From positions 186,001 through 250,000 of the forward strand of contig JAUTXW010000561.1 of assembly GCA_030620095.1 (NCBI GenBank): a stretch of 64,000 nucleotides of DNA. Direction: 5' to 3'. Made by a program: the position numbers and the translations under genes. The notes below the pieces were generated by a model. It did not search any database. It was given only the letters and a program-made list of their open reading frames with translations, and was not told where the DNA came from. This stretch comes from Kuschelorhynchus macadamiae (lineage: Eukaryota > Arthropoda > Insecta > Coleoptera > Curculionidae). Of the stretch, positions 11,681-23,306 are shown piece by piece (the stretch's first letter is position 1; the number at the start of each line of letters is the position of its first letter).

Positions 11681-12585
11681 TTACCCGGAACTTCCCTCGA
11701 TATGAATATTTCCTTTAATTTGGAATAATAGAGTGTGGCCCAATTTTGTTCGGAAAATAGTCCTATAGTACCACATATATACTATCTTTTCTAAAATTCA
11801 TTAAAAAACAATTTTTACTTAAAACTTCCACTATTTAAAAAAAACAAACTATATTCTTCTATTCTATGTGTATCATCGGATGAAGCAACAATGTTGGCGA
11901 AATATGTCATGAGTGGGTTTTCTTTATTATAGTTGAAGTTTTAAGTAAAAATTGTTTTTTTTTTATTTGTGATATATATCTTAGTTAGGGATTTCCACCA
12001 CCACCATGGGCCACCATATTGGATTCCTGCCAATATACTACCAGTTTGTACCTACGTCACACTTGACTTAATAATTTAAAATAAAATGAATAAATAGTTT
12101 CTTCATTGACACACACTGTTATTTTGTTATAAGTTGAAGTTTATCTCTATATAACATTTAATTTTTCTGTAAAATTTAAAGTCAATTGAATAAGAAGATT
12201 TTTTGGTTCTTTATACATTTTATTTGACAGCGATTTTGTTCTGCCATCCTGAATTCGTACCACAACTCACCAGTTTATCTCTATTTTTAAAATATTTTAT
12301 TAGGCCACCATTTGTTTTGCTATCTTGGATTCATATCAAAAGGTTAGCAGTTCATTTCTATGGAACACTTAATTTGTGTTCAAAATTTGGGTAAATTGAA
12401 TAATTAGTTTTTCAGCAATAATTTTTTAACGTTTCACTAAGCCGCCATACTCGATTTGTACTGAAGTATTATTAGATCATCCCCATTTGATCCTTAGTTT
12501 TTGACCAATATTTGAAGTCAATCATGTAAGTAGTTTTTAAGCTAAGAGACAAACAGACCGACGGTAACAATTTTTTTTGCTATCT
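11681..12585 (+). repeat. GCCGCCATTTTGTT-array repeat family, copy B (longest)
   Basis: It starts TTACCCGGAACTTCCCTCGA, matching TTACCCGAAACTTGCCTCAT at 15382 (copy C). It then contains four diverged units with cores at about 12006 (GGCCACCATATTGGAT), 12226 (GCGATTTTGTTCTGCC), 12304 (GCCACCATTTGTTTTGC) and 12439 (AGCCGCCATACTCG), each followed by ACCAG/AGCAG and a weak ATnGAATAAGTAGTTTTT-like spacer. It ends in GACAAACAGACCGACGG at about 12548. No ORF is seen. It is probably a non-autonomous element with an internal tandem array. Confidence 0.65.
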
Positions 12586-13030
12586 AGGGAAGCTAAAGAT
12601 ACAGTTTAAAGAAAGAAAGAATATATATAGACTCTGCTAAATATATGTAATACTTGTTTAGGGGTATGCCAGTTTCACGTTTTAATAGTTCGATAAATTT
12701 TGTGACAAATTTTTTCGATCTTACATGAAAGGTTAACAATTAAACTCATTGATAAGTAGAGAATATTGATATATTAAAAAGTATAGCAGCATATGCCAGA
12801 TTTTAAAAATCATAAACTAATGGTTTTCTGTGTTTCTACATATTTTTTGTATAACATGTCCTATGTCTAAATCTGATAGCTTTTCTAATATCCGCCATTT
12901 TGTAAAAAATTGAAGTGCCTTTTTTCAAACGACGTGGGCCGTTGGGTTTCTTTCTTCAAGCCCTGACGGCGGAAAAGGAGTATAGTTTTTTGCGATGCTT
13001 CGAGGGGCAGTCCAACGATCGTTGTGAAAA

Positions 13031-13195
13031 CATAGCTTTAAATAATAAACCATGTTGTTGCTTTACTCAATAGCGAGAGGGAAGGCACAAGAGAACAATG
13101 GGCGCCAATCCTTTTTTTATCGTTTGGGTCACAATATTATCAACATATTGAGCTATTGAGTAAAGCGACAACATGTTTTATTATTTAAAGCTATT
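13031..13195. repeat. Small foldback element with 45-bp near-perfect arms
   Basis: Positions 13031-13075 and 13151-13195 are reverse complements with only a few mismatches; both arms contain AGCTTTAAATAATAAA and GCTTTACTCAATAGC. The 75-bp spacer is more GC-rich and unrelated. It would form a long hairpin. This is most likely a MITE or foldback element. No clear target duplication was found. Confidence 0.8.
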
Positions 13196-13379
13196 GACGT
13201 TGTTTTTTATACAATTTGCACACGTTTCCAATTTAGCAGCATTTTGAATTAGACAATTTAAATTGAAAAACTAATTATATAGATACAAGATAATCTCTTC
13301 ATAATAGATGTTATTGGAATTTTACAACTAATATTGAATTTAATCATTACTCGTTATCATTAAAACATATAAGTCGAAA

Positions 13380-13620
13380 TTAGTCCAACTGTCCCAAAGA
13401 TCCTCCTGACACGGCACAATCTGGCACATATGTGCTGCGATCAGATAAGGGGGCCGAGAGCAGATTATTGAAGTCCGTCTGTTCGCCGGTGACGGCTGAT
13501 TTGTGGTCGGAGTCCCGCGGGATCCCTCCGTCGGGATTCGTTGATAATGAATTGCGGGCTCCGTTGCATTGATAGTAATCGACGCGGAATGTGGTGCCCC
13601 CTCCCAATCATTCTTGCTAG
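13380..13620. other. GC-rich island with open frames on both strands, possible exon
   Basis: This 240-bp block is strikingly GC-rich in a very AT-rich neighbourhood. On the minus strand a frame of about 74 codons with high third-position GC runs FRVDYYQCNGARNSLS to SGGSLGQLD and stops at 13380, with a TGA just upstream at 13608, so it would need a splice acceptor inside the block. On the plus strand a 62-codon frame starts just after a stop at 13381 and contains SGTYVLRSDKGAESRLLKS. I recognise neither product. It may be a terminal coding exon of an unseen host gene, or a conserved non-coding element. The strand is undecided. Confidence 0.3.
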
Positions 13621-14119
13621 ATTTTCGTTTTCGAGACTTTTACTACTTTCAGCACTAGACATAGACCATATATTTGACGAACTTTTTCAGTTGAATCTTT
13701 ATAAAGTAAATAAAAGTTATTAAAAAACAAGAGGAAACTTTACTGCATCTATGTTAAAAAAGGGAGAAGTTATTAAACTTAATATCTCAGAATAATCACA
13801 GAAACGATAAAAATCCCAGATCCCTATTTTGCTTCTTTTTTGAGCTACATAGTTAGGTGATACAATAAATTTTAGGTATTGTAGGGTATTTTAAAAATAT
13901 CTACAGAATGGACCAAAAAAATTTATCGAAGGAAATTATGACGTTCTTAAACTTAATTTTCTCGAATATTTTTTTACCTCACCTTGTATATTAAATTTTA
14001 TAAATCCATTTGAAAGGGACCTGATGATACTACAACAATCGTTCATTTTTCTTTCAGTTGGCAGAAAAAAATACTGGAAAACTTTTTCACATATTCTGTT
14101 CATGGTACTTCTCGAGAAG

Positions 14120-14704
14120 CTGTCTAAAAATGTGCAGAGTGCTCACACGTAGTTCTCTAGTTCACAAAAAAATGACAAAAAAGAAAAAAATAAGCGGTTC
14201 TTGTCCAACATCTTTCAAAAAAATGTTGCAGATAGAACAAAATGTTTTCTTAAATGTAGGGCAGATTATTGCCTACAAAAAATGTTATAATGATTTTTTT
14301 TTTGGAAATAGTTTTCGAGATTAATTAAGTTATAGTCATCAATGATCCCCTGTTTTCGGACCAAGAGAAAAATTCTTCAATTTATTAGCAAGCGCCCAGA
14401 CAAATTGTGTAATAATTTGAGTAAAAATTATTTTTGAATTATAAGTCACGATATGTTTGGAAGAAGACATCCGTGGCTACATAATATAACCTCAAAAAAA
14501 CATTTTTTTTTTCAAATTTAATTTTTGCAAAAACTAAGAGAACTGCAGATAAAAACACGAAAACCATTTTTAGGTAATAATCTGTCCTACATTTTTAATT
14601 AAACAGTGTTGGTGTATCTGCGATAATTTGGAAGATATTGGCTTTTTACCATTTTTTTTTAACCAGACAGCCTACGTGTGAGCACTCTGCACATTCCTAA
14701 ACAG
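14120..14704. mobile_element. Foldback (long inverted repeat) element, 585 bp
   Basis: The outer ends are inverted copies: CTGTCTAAAAATGTGC at 14120 and GCACATTCCTAAACAG ending at 14704, continuing inward through CAGAGTGCTCACACGTAG and its complement. The symmetry persists inward: TGTAGGGCAGATTATTGCCT at about 14255 pairs with AGGTAATAATCTGTCCTACA at about 14572, so most of each roughly 190-230 bp arm is complementary around a central loop of about 150 bp. There is no ORF of interest and no obvious target duplication. This is typical of foldback or hairpin MITEs. Confidence 0.8.
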
Positions 14705-15381
14705 ACCTTCGAAAGGTGAAAAAAGTACACAATTATATTATTTCTGTGACAGTCTACAAAACTGTTTCTGATGATTGGGCAATTAATCTGGCCATAATTT
14801 TAAAAACAAAAAACTTCTCGTTTTTGTGTGACGATCCTAACAAGCAAGTGTTGTCAACAGATGACTGAAAGCGTTACTTTTGTCTAGTTTAGAATAACGT
14901 CCTTAGTAACCTTTGATCTATGATTCGGTTTAGTAGGTTAACACGCAGATCCGGTTTAAGCGTAAGACCGCGTGCGGTGCACTTCTTGCACATAGTGTGC
15001 AGTGACCCTGTGCTTATACTTGTAAACATGCTTATACATATTCTACAAACATTTAGACCTGTGGGAGTTAGTCCTATAAATTGCAAAATAATTTTAATTA
15101 TTACTGCTTTCATTCGATATCAATGAGGTGAATATACTAAAATTTATTTTTTTTATATAGAAAAAGAAAAAGTTTATTTAAAAAAAATATATTAATTTAT
15201 TGAAAACGTAATGAGTTCATTCGATAGGCTTCCTATAGAGATATTTCATAATGAATTCATAACCGACGCAGTTCAGTTCCAATTTTACAAAAATTAAAAA
15301 GTCTGCAATTTAAAGTAATATTTATTAAACCAAAAAATAGAAAAAATGGAGCAAGAAATACTAAAAATAGATAAATTCCTT
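14705..15381. other. No recognised gene; one weak minus-strand ORF
   Basis: A 74-codon minus frame (15113-14889) encodes a Cys/His-bearing peptide (VCRIC ... HTMCKKC) inside a mildly GC-richer patch. I do not recognise it, and it lacks neighbouring coding evidence, so I do not call it a gene. Confidence 0.3.
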
Positions 15382-15925
15382 TTACCCGAAACTTGCCTCA
15401 TTATGAATATTTCCTTTTATTAGGAATAGTGAAGTGTGAACCAATTTAGTTCAGTACATAGTTATTTAGGAACACATATACTGTCTTTTCAAACATTTTT
15501 ATTTGATGCCATTTTGTTCCAATATATTGGATCCCTACCAATATTTTACCAGTTTCTACCTATGCCACACGTGATTTTAGTAGTTTTTACACTGACACAT
15601 ATCGCGATTATGTTACATCAAGTTGAATTTGCACCAGTTTCTCCTTATATCATTTAATTTTTCGCCAAAATTTACAGTCAATTGAACGGTAAGATTTTTT
15701 ACATTAAGTTTTTAATATGTTATTTGGCCGCCATTTTGTTCCCCTTTCTTGAGTTCATAACTCAACTTTACGACCTTTTCTCTTTATCACACTTAATACT
15801 TGCTCTCAAAATTTGAAATTAATCTAACAAGTAGTTTTTTTCACGCCGATTTTTTTAAATATTCTATTATGCCGCCATTTTGTTTTGCTACCTTATATTT
15901 GTTACATGCATTCTACCTTGAATTT
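15382..15925 (+). repeat. GCCGCCATTTTGTT-array repeat family, copy C
   Basis: It shares the start TTACCCGAAACTTGCCTCAT and the GTTCAGTACATAGTTATTTAGG block with copies B and D. Unit cores lie at about 15509 (GATGCCATTTTGTTCC), 15727 (GGCCGCCATTTTGTTCC) and 15870 (TGCCGCCATTTTGTTTTGC), each followed by a TTGGATCC/TTGAGTTC-like word and an ACCAG/ACGAC word. It lacks the GACAGAC tail seen in A, B and D. Confidence 0.65.
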
Positions 15926-16424
15926 AAATAGACTTTAAGTGAAAATTCACACACACATTTACACCTTGCTTATAAATATAAAAGAGAGCAAAAATGTCCA
16001 ATCATTTTCATTTAATGTCTGTGTTCCTCGAACTGAATGAACAAAAAAAAAAAAAAATTTCACACTCTGTATAATTTGTATTTAAACAATGAAACAAGAC
16101 ATTTACTCAATTGTAACAAAAAAATTAACCTAAAGGTTTTGAATAACTCAGATTCAGGATGATATTATTCAAAGACACCCATTTTCAATAAAATCACAAT
16201 TTTGCTCACATTACGAAAATAATCATAACTGTTGAAATTGGTTTTTACTTTTGAACTACTAACCCCAATAAAAATCCATAATGTTTAAACATAGATCAAA
16301 ATTACTCTTTATTAAGCTTAAAACATAATCAAAATACGGACGTGGAAAGTTTTGAGTGGCGGTCCCTGTATTTACTATATATTTTTGTTGTTAATAACTG
16401 AATATTGAACCAGAAACAATCACG

Positions 16425-16650
16425 ACAAATACGTAACGAAAAGGGCGGCAAATCCCCGCCGCGCTGAACAACCCGCCGTGATGTAGGAGTTCCGCATCCG
16501 CGGAGAAAACTAATTTAAATTAAATCCCACCGAATTACTTTGAATTCGGGGGCCGTTTTAATGGGAAGCGGCAAATTGGGAGATTTTATTAGCGCCCCTT
16601 GATATTGCTGGTGATAATTTTAATTGGATTTGGGGGATAATCGTGCGGTC
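16425..16650. promoter_or_regulatory. Candidate conserved non-coding element or enhancer
   Basis: This GC-balanced island in AT-rich DNA has no long ORF. It carries clustered homeodomain-like words: TAATTTAAATTAAA at about 16511, TTTTAATGGG at about 16556, TTTTATTAGCG at about 16586 and TTTTAATTGG at about 16618. These are mixed with GC-rich words such as CCGCCGCG (about 16457) and CATCCGCGG (about 16496). This composition resembles insect developmental enhancers kept by purifying selection. The call rests on composition and motifs only; conservation was not tested. Confidence 0.35.
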
Positions 16651-19370
16651 GTCTTTTCAGAAATAGATTTAAAAGTTGCGCATCCTTTAAATGTTTTTAT
16701 AAGTAATTCTTGCTGGTATGAAAACTAATCGACGGACAGTCATGTTGAAATCTTAAGAGGGCTTGGTACTGTAGTTACCTCACGTAAACAATGGGACATT
16801 TCTTGACTTAAAGACAAGAAAGCCTGAAGATAAAAGGGCGGAAGCACGAATATCTTGGTCGCTTAAGAGAACAAAAACAGATTCATACGATTCGAAGGTC
16901 GTGTTTCCTGTAGAATTGTTTAAATAGATGCTGCAATTAACAATAAGTTAAGAGGCTAGGATGTAACATCACAGACTGGCCGCCCTTTTCTACCTAGTTC
17001 TACCAGATAGTCGTAGGGACAAGCGTTACTAACATTTATGTATGGCAAAGTCTGTCTAAAAATTTCTTGAAGCTTAAATATAAAAAAAACCAGAATTTAT
17101 ATTTCTTGGATTAAAAGATACATGGACAATGCGAAGAAAATAATGAAACTAACAAAGGGATTAGCGCTAAAACCAGTCTAATTATTTTTGTACGTACATC
17201 ATCCAACCTATCGCAATTTCTGCTATTTATTAAAGAAAATAATCACAATAACTACAAAAAAACTGTAGGGTGACATTAGGAGTTTTTGCTTTGATAACTT
17301 CGACTTCTTCGTTCCGGCCTGCCTACGCAGGGTCGTTGCTAGACTTTGTAACAAACTTTTCCGTTCGTTACAATGTTTAGTTCAAAATTCAATTTAAACT
17401 AAATAATATTAACAATTTTCTAATTAATAGCATCAAATCACAATTTTACTGGATTAACAATTGCTTGGACTATTAAGTACCGCACGCATGGCACCGAAGT
17501 TATTATATCGATCCCGAATCAACAGATCGCTTGTAAAACACGTTCGAAGAAAATTTCTAGATTCAGATTTCGTCCGCCACATTTAAAATAAAATTTATAC
17601 ATATGCTTTTCAATTTCATGAATATTATTATAAAATGGTCCCTAATTGATTCTTTATTAGGTGTATCACATAGATAGTTGTATTGAGAAAATTTTAGATT
17701 GATCAAATATTAACTATTAATTGGGTTTATCATTATTAAAAATCTTAACTGCCAAAAATAGATTCTGAATTGGCGCCATGTTTTGGTGAGACATACGGAT
17801 GTACTGTTTTTATGTAGTCCGATTCCATAAAACCGAGTGGGTCAGTCCTTTCGAGCCTCTTTTGCAAAATTTCTATTGTTGAAAGCAAACATGAGATAAG
17901 TTAGTTGGAATTTAGTTAATATTATAACTTAGTCAGCCTAGATGCTGGATTAAATCCAATAAAATCTCAATTCAGTAATGGATTACTGCTTTCTTAAGCC
18001 ATAACAACTGGTAAGTTAATTTTGAGTGTTTTCTGGCAAGAAAAATTACATTTTTGTGCATTGTGAACATGTTGACTCATTTTGCCATTTTGTTTCAGGT
18101 TTTTTTTTTACATTTTTCCTCTTCTCTACAGTTTTTCCCTACCACTTTCAATTGTTGTAATTATTAATTGGAAAATGGATATTAAAAGTAAATAATCAAT
18201 AAAATGAAGAATTTATTGCATAATTCAAATTAAAAGTGATTCCTGGGCGAGGAAAATTTAATGGTAACTGTTTTGTGGTAAATCTTCTCAATTCCTGGAG
18301 GAAGAAGTCCTTTTTTAGTACCGTGTGGTCATTTTTCTGGACAAGTGCTGTGTGGCCAGTTCCAGGGTGTCATTGTTCCTGTTTTGGACTTGGGTAGTCT
18401 ACAAGGAATGACGCCATAGCAAGGATATACTCCCGGACATATGTTGAAAAGATAAGTGATTTATAATTTTCTTATTTTCGCTTCTTTGGATTGATGCAGT
18501 GGCCATGTATTAATTCATTAGGAATTACTTAATGCTTATTTGAAAACTACATACCGAAATCTCTCTTCAGTCTTCGTCTTCTTTCAGTCTTTTTATTAAT
18601 TAATAATTATCTTCAAAAAATATATAAATGGTATAAATTATAAATGATTGTAAAAAAATATATATATATAAAAATTTTCGCCTCGATTTACGTAAAATTT
18701 AAACATATCTTCTTGATTTAAATATATCAAATTTAATGTAGGTATAAATTAATACTTACACTGTGTATAAATATTGTCTATGTGGCATTGGTATATTTAC
18801 ATGTAAAAATTATTATCTGTACTAAAATATTAATTTCTTAAAGATTTTTGGAAATTTACATTTATCCTAATTAGATATAAAATTTTTCTTTCTTATAAAT
18901 TATGTGAGTGTATATTAAATCAAGGTATCATACTAGTGAGTAATACCATTGATATTTCACTAATTTAAATTTAAGATTGTGGCATTTTATTTCATGGTAA
19001 ATTTATTGGGATTATGGAACTGAAATTTTGATTTCTTGTCTATTGCAATTTTCATTTTAATTATCAAATTGGACTTTTTGAATTAAAATTTTTCATTGTT
19101 TGTTTGTTCGAAAAGAATTCATATTATCTTAATTAAATTGAATCACACTTAAAAGATCAGCTTCTTGACTATTAATATTCAATGAACACATAATTGAGTT
19201 TCATTATTTTTTGTTCAAAGAATTTCACATAAATAAAATTCAATTATACTGATAAAGATCAGCTGCTTAAAAAATATTAAAAAAGTCTAATGTTGTCATT
19301 TATTTAACCCATTTAATTTCTTTAGATCTATATGATTTTCTTATCCTTGCTGGCTGAAATCGTAATTTAT
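16651..19370. other. AT-rich DNA without recognised genes
   Basis: No supported ORF or RNA gene. A short (TA)n run lies at 18658-18670. A mildly GC-richer piece at 17275-17345 does not translate into anything I know. Confidence 0.5.
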
Positions 19371-19785
19371 TATCTTTGTTAAATTGAATCGTTTGAATAT
19401 TTTAACTTAATTTTATGAGAAAAGTACTTTCTAACCTTAATTTAATAATTAAAATTTTTTGCATATATTGAGAAAAAATAAATAACCAAATCTTTTCTAA
19501 AATATAAAATATAATAAATTGTAAGAGAAATTTAATTTCACTTCCACTTCTAAATTGTTATTAGTCTATATATTGGAAATATAAACTGACGTATGTCAGG
19601 TACTTATATTGTAAAAATTGAAAACAATATTAAAAAAAAAACACACAAGGAAAAATAAATTGGTAGTTACGTGATTTTGTTTTTCATTTATTTAATTTAG
19701 GTTACATTAGCATATATTTTATCTTTATTTTTTATTAAATATCTAAATCTAATTATTTTAAGTTGCTCTCTTCCTTTATTTTATA
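19371..19785 (-). repeat. Eroded copy of the LINE tail that follows at 20.0-20.5 kb
   Basis: GAATCGTTTGAATATTTT (19387) recurs at 20057. AAAATTGAAAACAAT (about 19611), GTGATTTTGTTTTTCATTTA and AAATATCTAA recur in the same order at about 20246-20490. The shared layout shows two same-orientation copies. This one lacks a readable reverse-transcriptase segment. The LINE strand is inferred from the better-preserved copy. Confidence 0.55.
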
Positions 19786-20026
19786 TCTGTATAAACGAGC
19801 TCTCAGCCCATAGCCAAATTATAAAAAAAAATATGCTAAGTTCAATTAGCCGGAGTATTTTACATTAAAATTATAATTTAGTTTTAAAACATCAGCTAGC
19901 CCGAACTTACATAGTTTTTCTTAGTGATCTTATTGAACTTATTCAGTCGCTACATCTGCTGTATCTTCTGCATATTTGGCATTTTTTTCTTGATATTTAT
20001 CCAACACGTTGTTAATTTACCAAATA

Positions 20027-21120
20027 ATCTTTGTTTCCTTATTTAACAATACTACATGAATCGTTTGAATATTTTGAAAACATTATTTTATGAGAAAATG
20101 TATTTATAATTGGGCACAAAGGTGTTCACGAGCCCGTATTTATTGGCAAGTTTCTGGTGCATGATGTTACACACCTGGTTATAACGCTGGAGGTAGTCCG
20201 TGTTTGCTAGGTAAGTGCAGCCTGATGTTATATGCTGTGTAGTCTAAAAATTGAAAACAATGACGAATTAAAAAAAAACACAAATCCTGTCTCTGGAAAT
20301 GGTTGAAAAATAAATTGTGATGTAGTTACAGTGTGATTTTGTTTTTCATTTATTTAATTTGTTGGTGAAGAAATCTCTCAATGTTTGCAGCTGTGGGGAG
20401 TGCGAATTGGTCAAGTCAACAAGAGACATGGTAAGGTCATATATTTGTACTTGGTCATCATTTAGTTTTTTTATGTAAATATCTAAGATCTAACTTATTT
20501 TCAATTGCTGTAATGCTCTGGTTTTCTCTTCTTTATCTTTATATCTTTTATATCTTTCCTTGCCTATCCATTGGGTAGCTCTACGATACCACGACTTTGC
20601 CTTTTTCGATGTTTAAGGCTTTACATTTTACTCCAATGGATGTTATCGATTTTTCTAAAAAAAACTTTTCACGTCAGTTTTTTAATTCGTTATGGTTTCC
20701 ACCATAGAGCTTAATGTCATCCATATTCAGAGGGTGGGAATGGTGCGGAAGTTGCCTCTATTTGCTTTGATTGAAGCCATTAAAATTATAAGAAGAACCA
20801 GAGTGGACTTAACAAGTCTCCTTGGTAAATTCCCCTGTTGATGTGTCATCGGTGGTAAGAGATTGATCGCCATTATAGACTTCAGGTTCATTCTGTACTG
20901 GTGTTTGATAGTTGCCAGGAAATTGATGATCATAGGGTGAGTTTTGTATATTCGAAGTATTGGTACCAGTTAGGAAAGTGGTACATTGTCAAATGCTTTT
21001 TTATAGTCTATAAAAGCAGTGTGTATGTTGCGTTGATTTTTCTGTGCCTGCTTAAGTACCACAGAGTAGATGATAAGTTGTTCTTTGCACACCAAAAAGG
21101 ACTAAAGAAAACTTTATAAC
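20027..21120 (-). pseudogene. Non-LTR retrotransposon reverse-transcriptase fragment, heavily decayed
   Basis: Minus-strand conceptual translation recovers RT landmarks: INRGIYQGDLLSPLWF at about 20850-20805 (the GxxQGDxLSPLLF motif), NMDDIKLYGGNHNELKN at about 20725-20675 (a degenerate xxDD box), then SIGVKCKALNIEKGK. Closer to the C-terminus, SGCTYLANTDYLQRYNQVCN followed by KLANKYGL (about 20220-20120) matches the Cys/His tail found after the RT in a LINE group whose tail reads GCTLLAN...YKERHD. There are many stops, so it is dead. The clade was not determined. Confidence 0.7.
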
Positions 21121-21511
21121 TTTGGCAACGGGGGTGGGGTTCAAAATTAACAACATAACATTTTCACATGCCTCATACAGCACAATAATTTAAAAACACA
21201 ATAATTATTTCAATTTCTGCTGGATTAATGGAAGAAGGGTTGAACTTCCAAACTCAGCCATGGCCTCATCTTCTCCATGGCGAATTTACGGCGATGTCTC
21301 TAATTAGTTGCTCAAGCCAACCTCGTTTCATACCTTATTATTTTATTGTTAGTTTAAATTTGTTTATTTATGTAATCTGTAAGATGTGTATTATAGTCGA
21401 AGATCCGGCTGCATCATTATTACGCTGTTTTTTCATCAAAATGTAATTTTTAGCGATAATTATTAATAGAAGAATACGTTTTTGCCGGGTGCGTATCAAA
21501 AGATGGCCGCA

Positions 21512-22583
<1,072 letters not shown>

Positions 22584-22602
22584 ATTTTTATATATATATA
22601 TA

Positions 22603-23247
<645 letters not shown>

Positions 23248-23258
23248 TGCTCCCTCAA
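23248..23258 (-). other. Copia polypurine tract
   Basis: The minus strand reads TTGAGGGAGCA immediately before the LTR start TGTTGAAAG, the usual second-strand primer position. Confidence 0.7.
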
Positions 23259-23306
23259 TGCAATTATTTTAGGACTTTATGTTTTACAAAACTTATTCCA
23301 TAAGAC

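Noticed and set aside
14889..15113. 74-codon minus ORF with Cys/His spacing
   Set aside because: There is no homology I can name, no neighbouring exon and no conservation evidence; the spacing can arise by chance.
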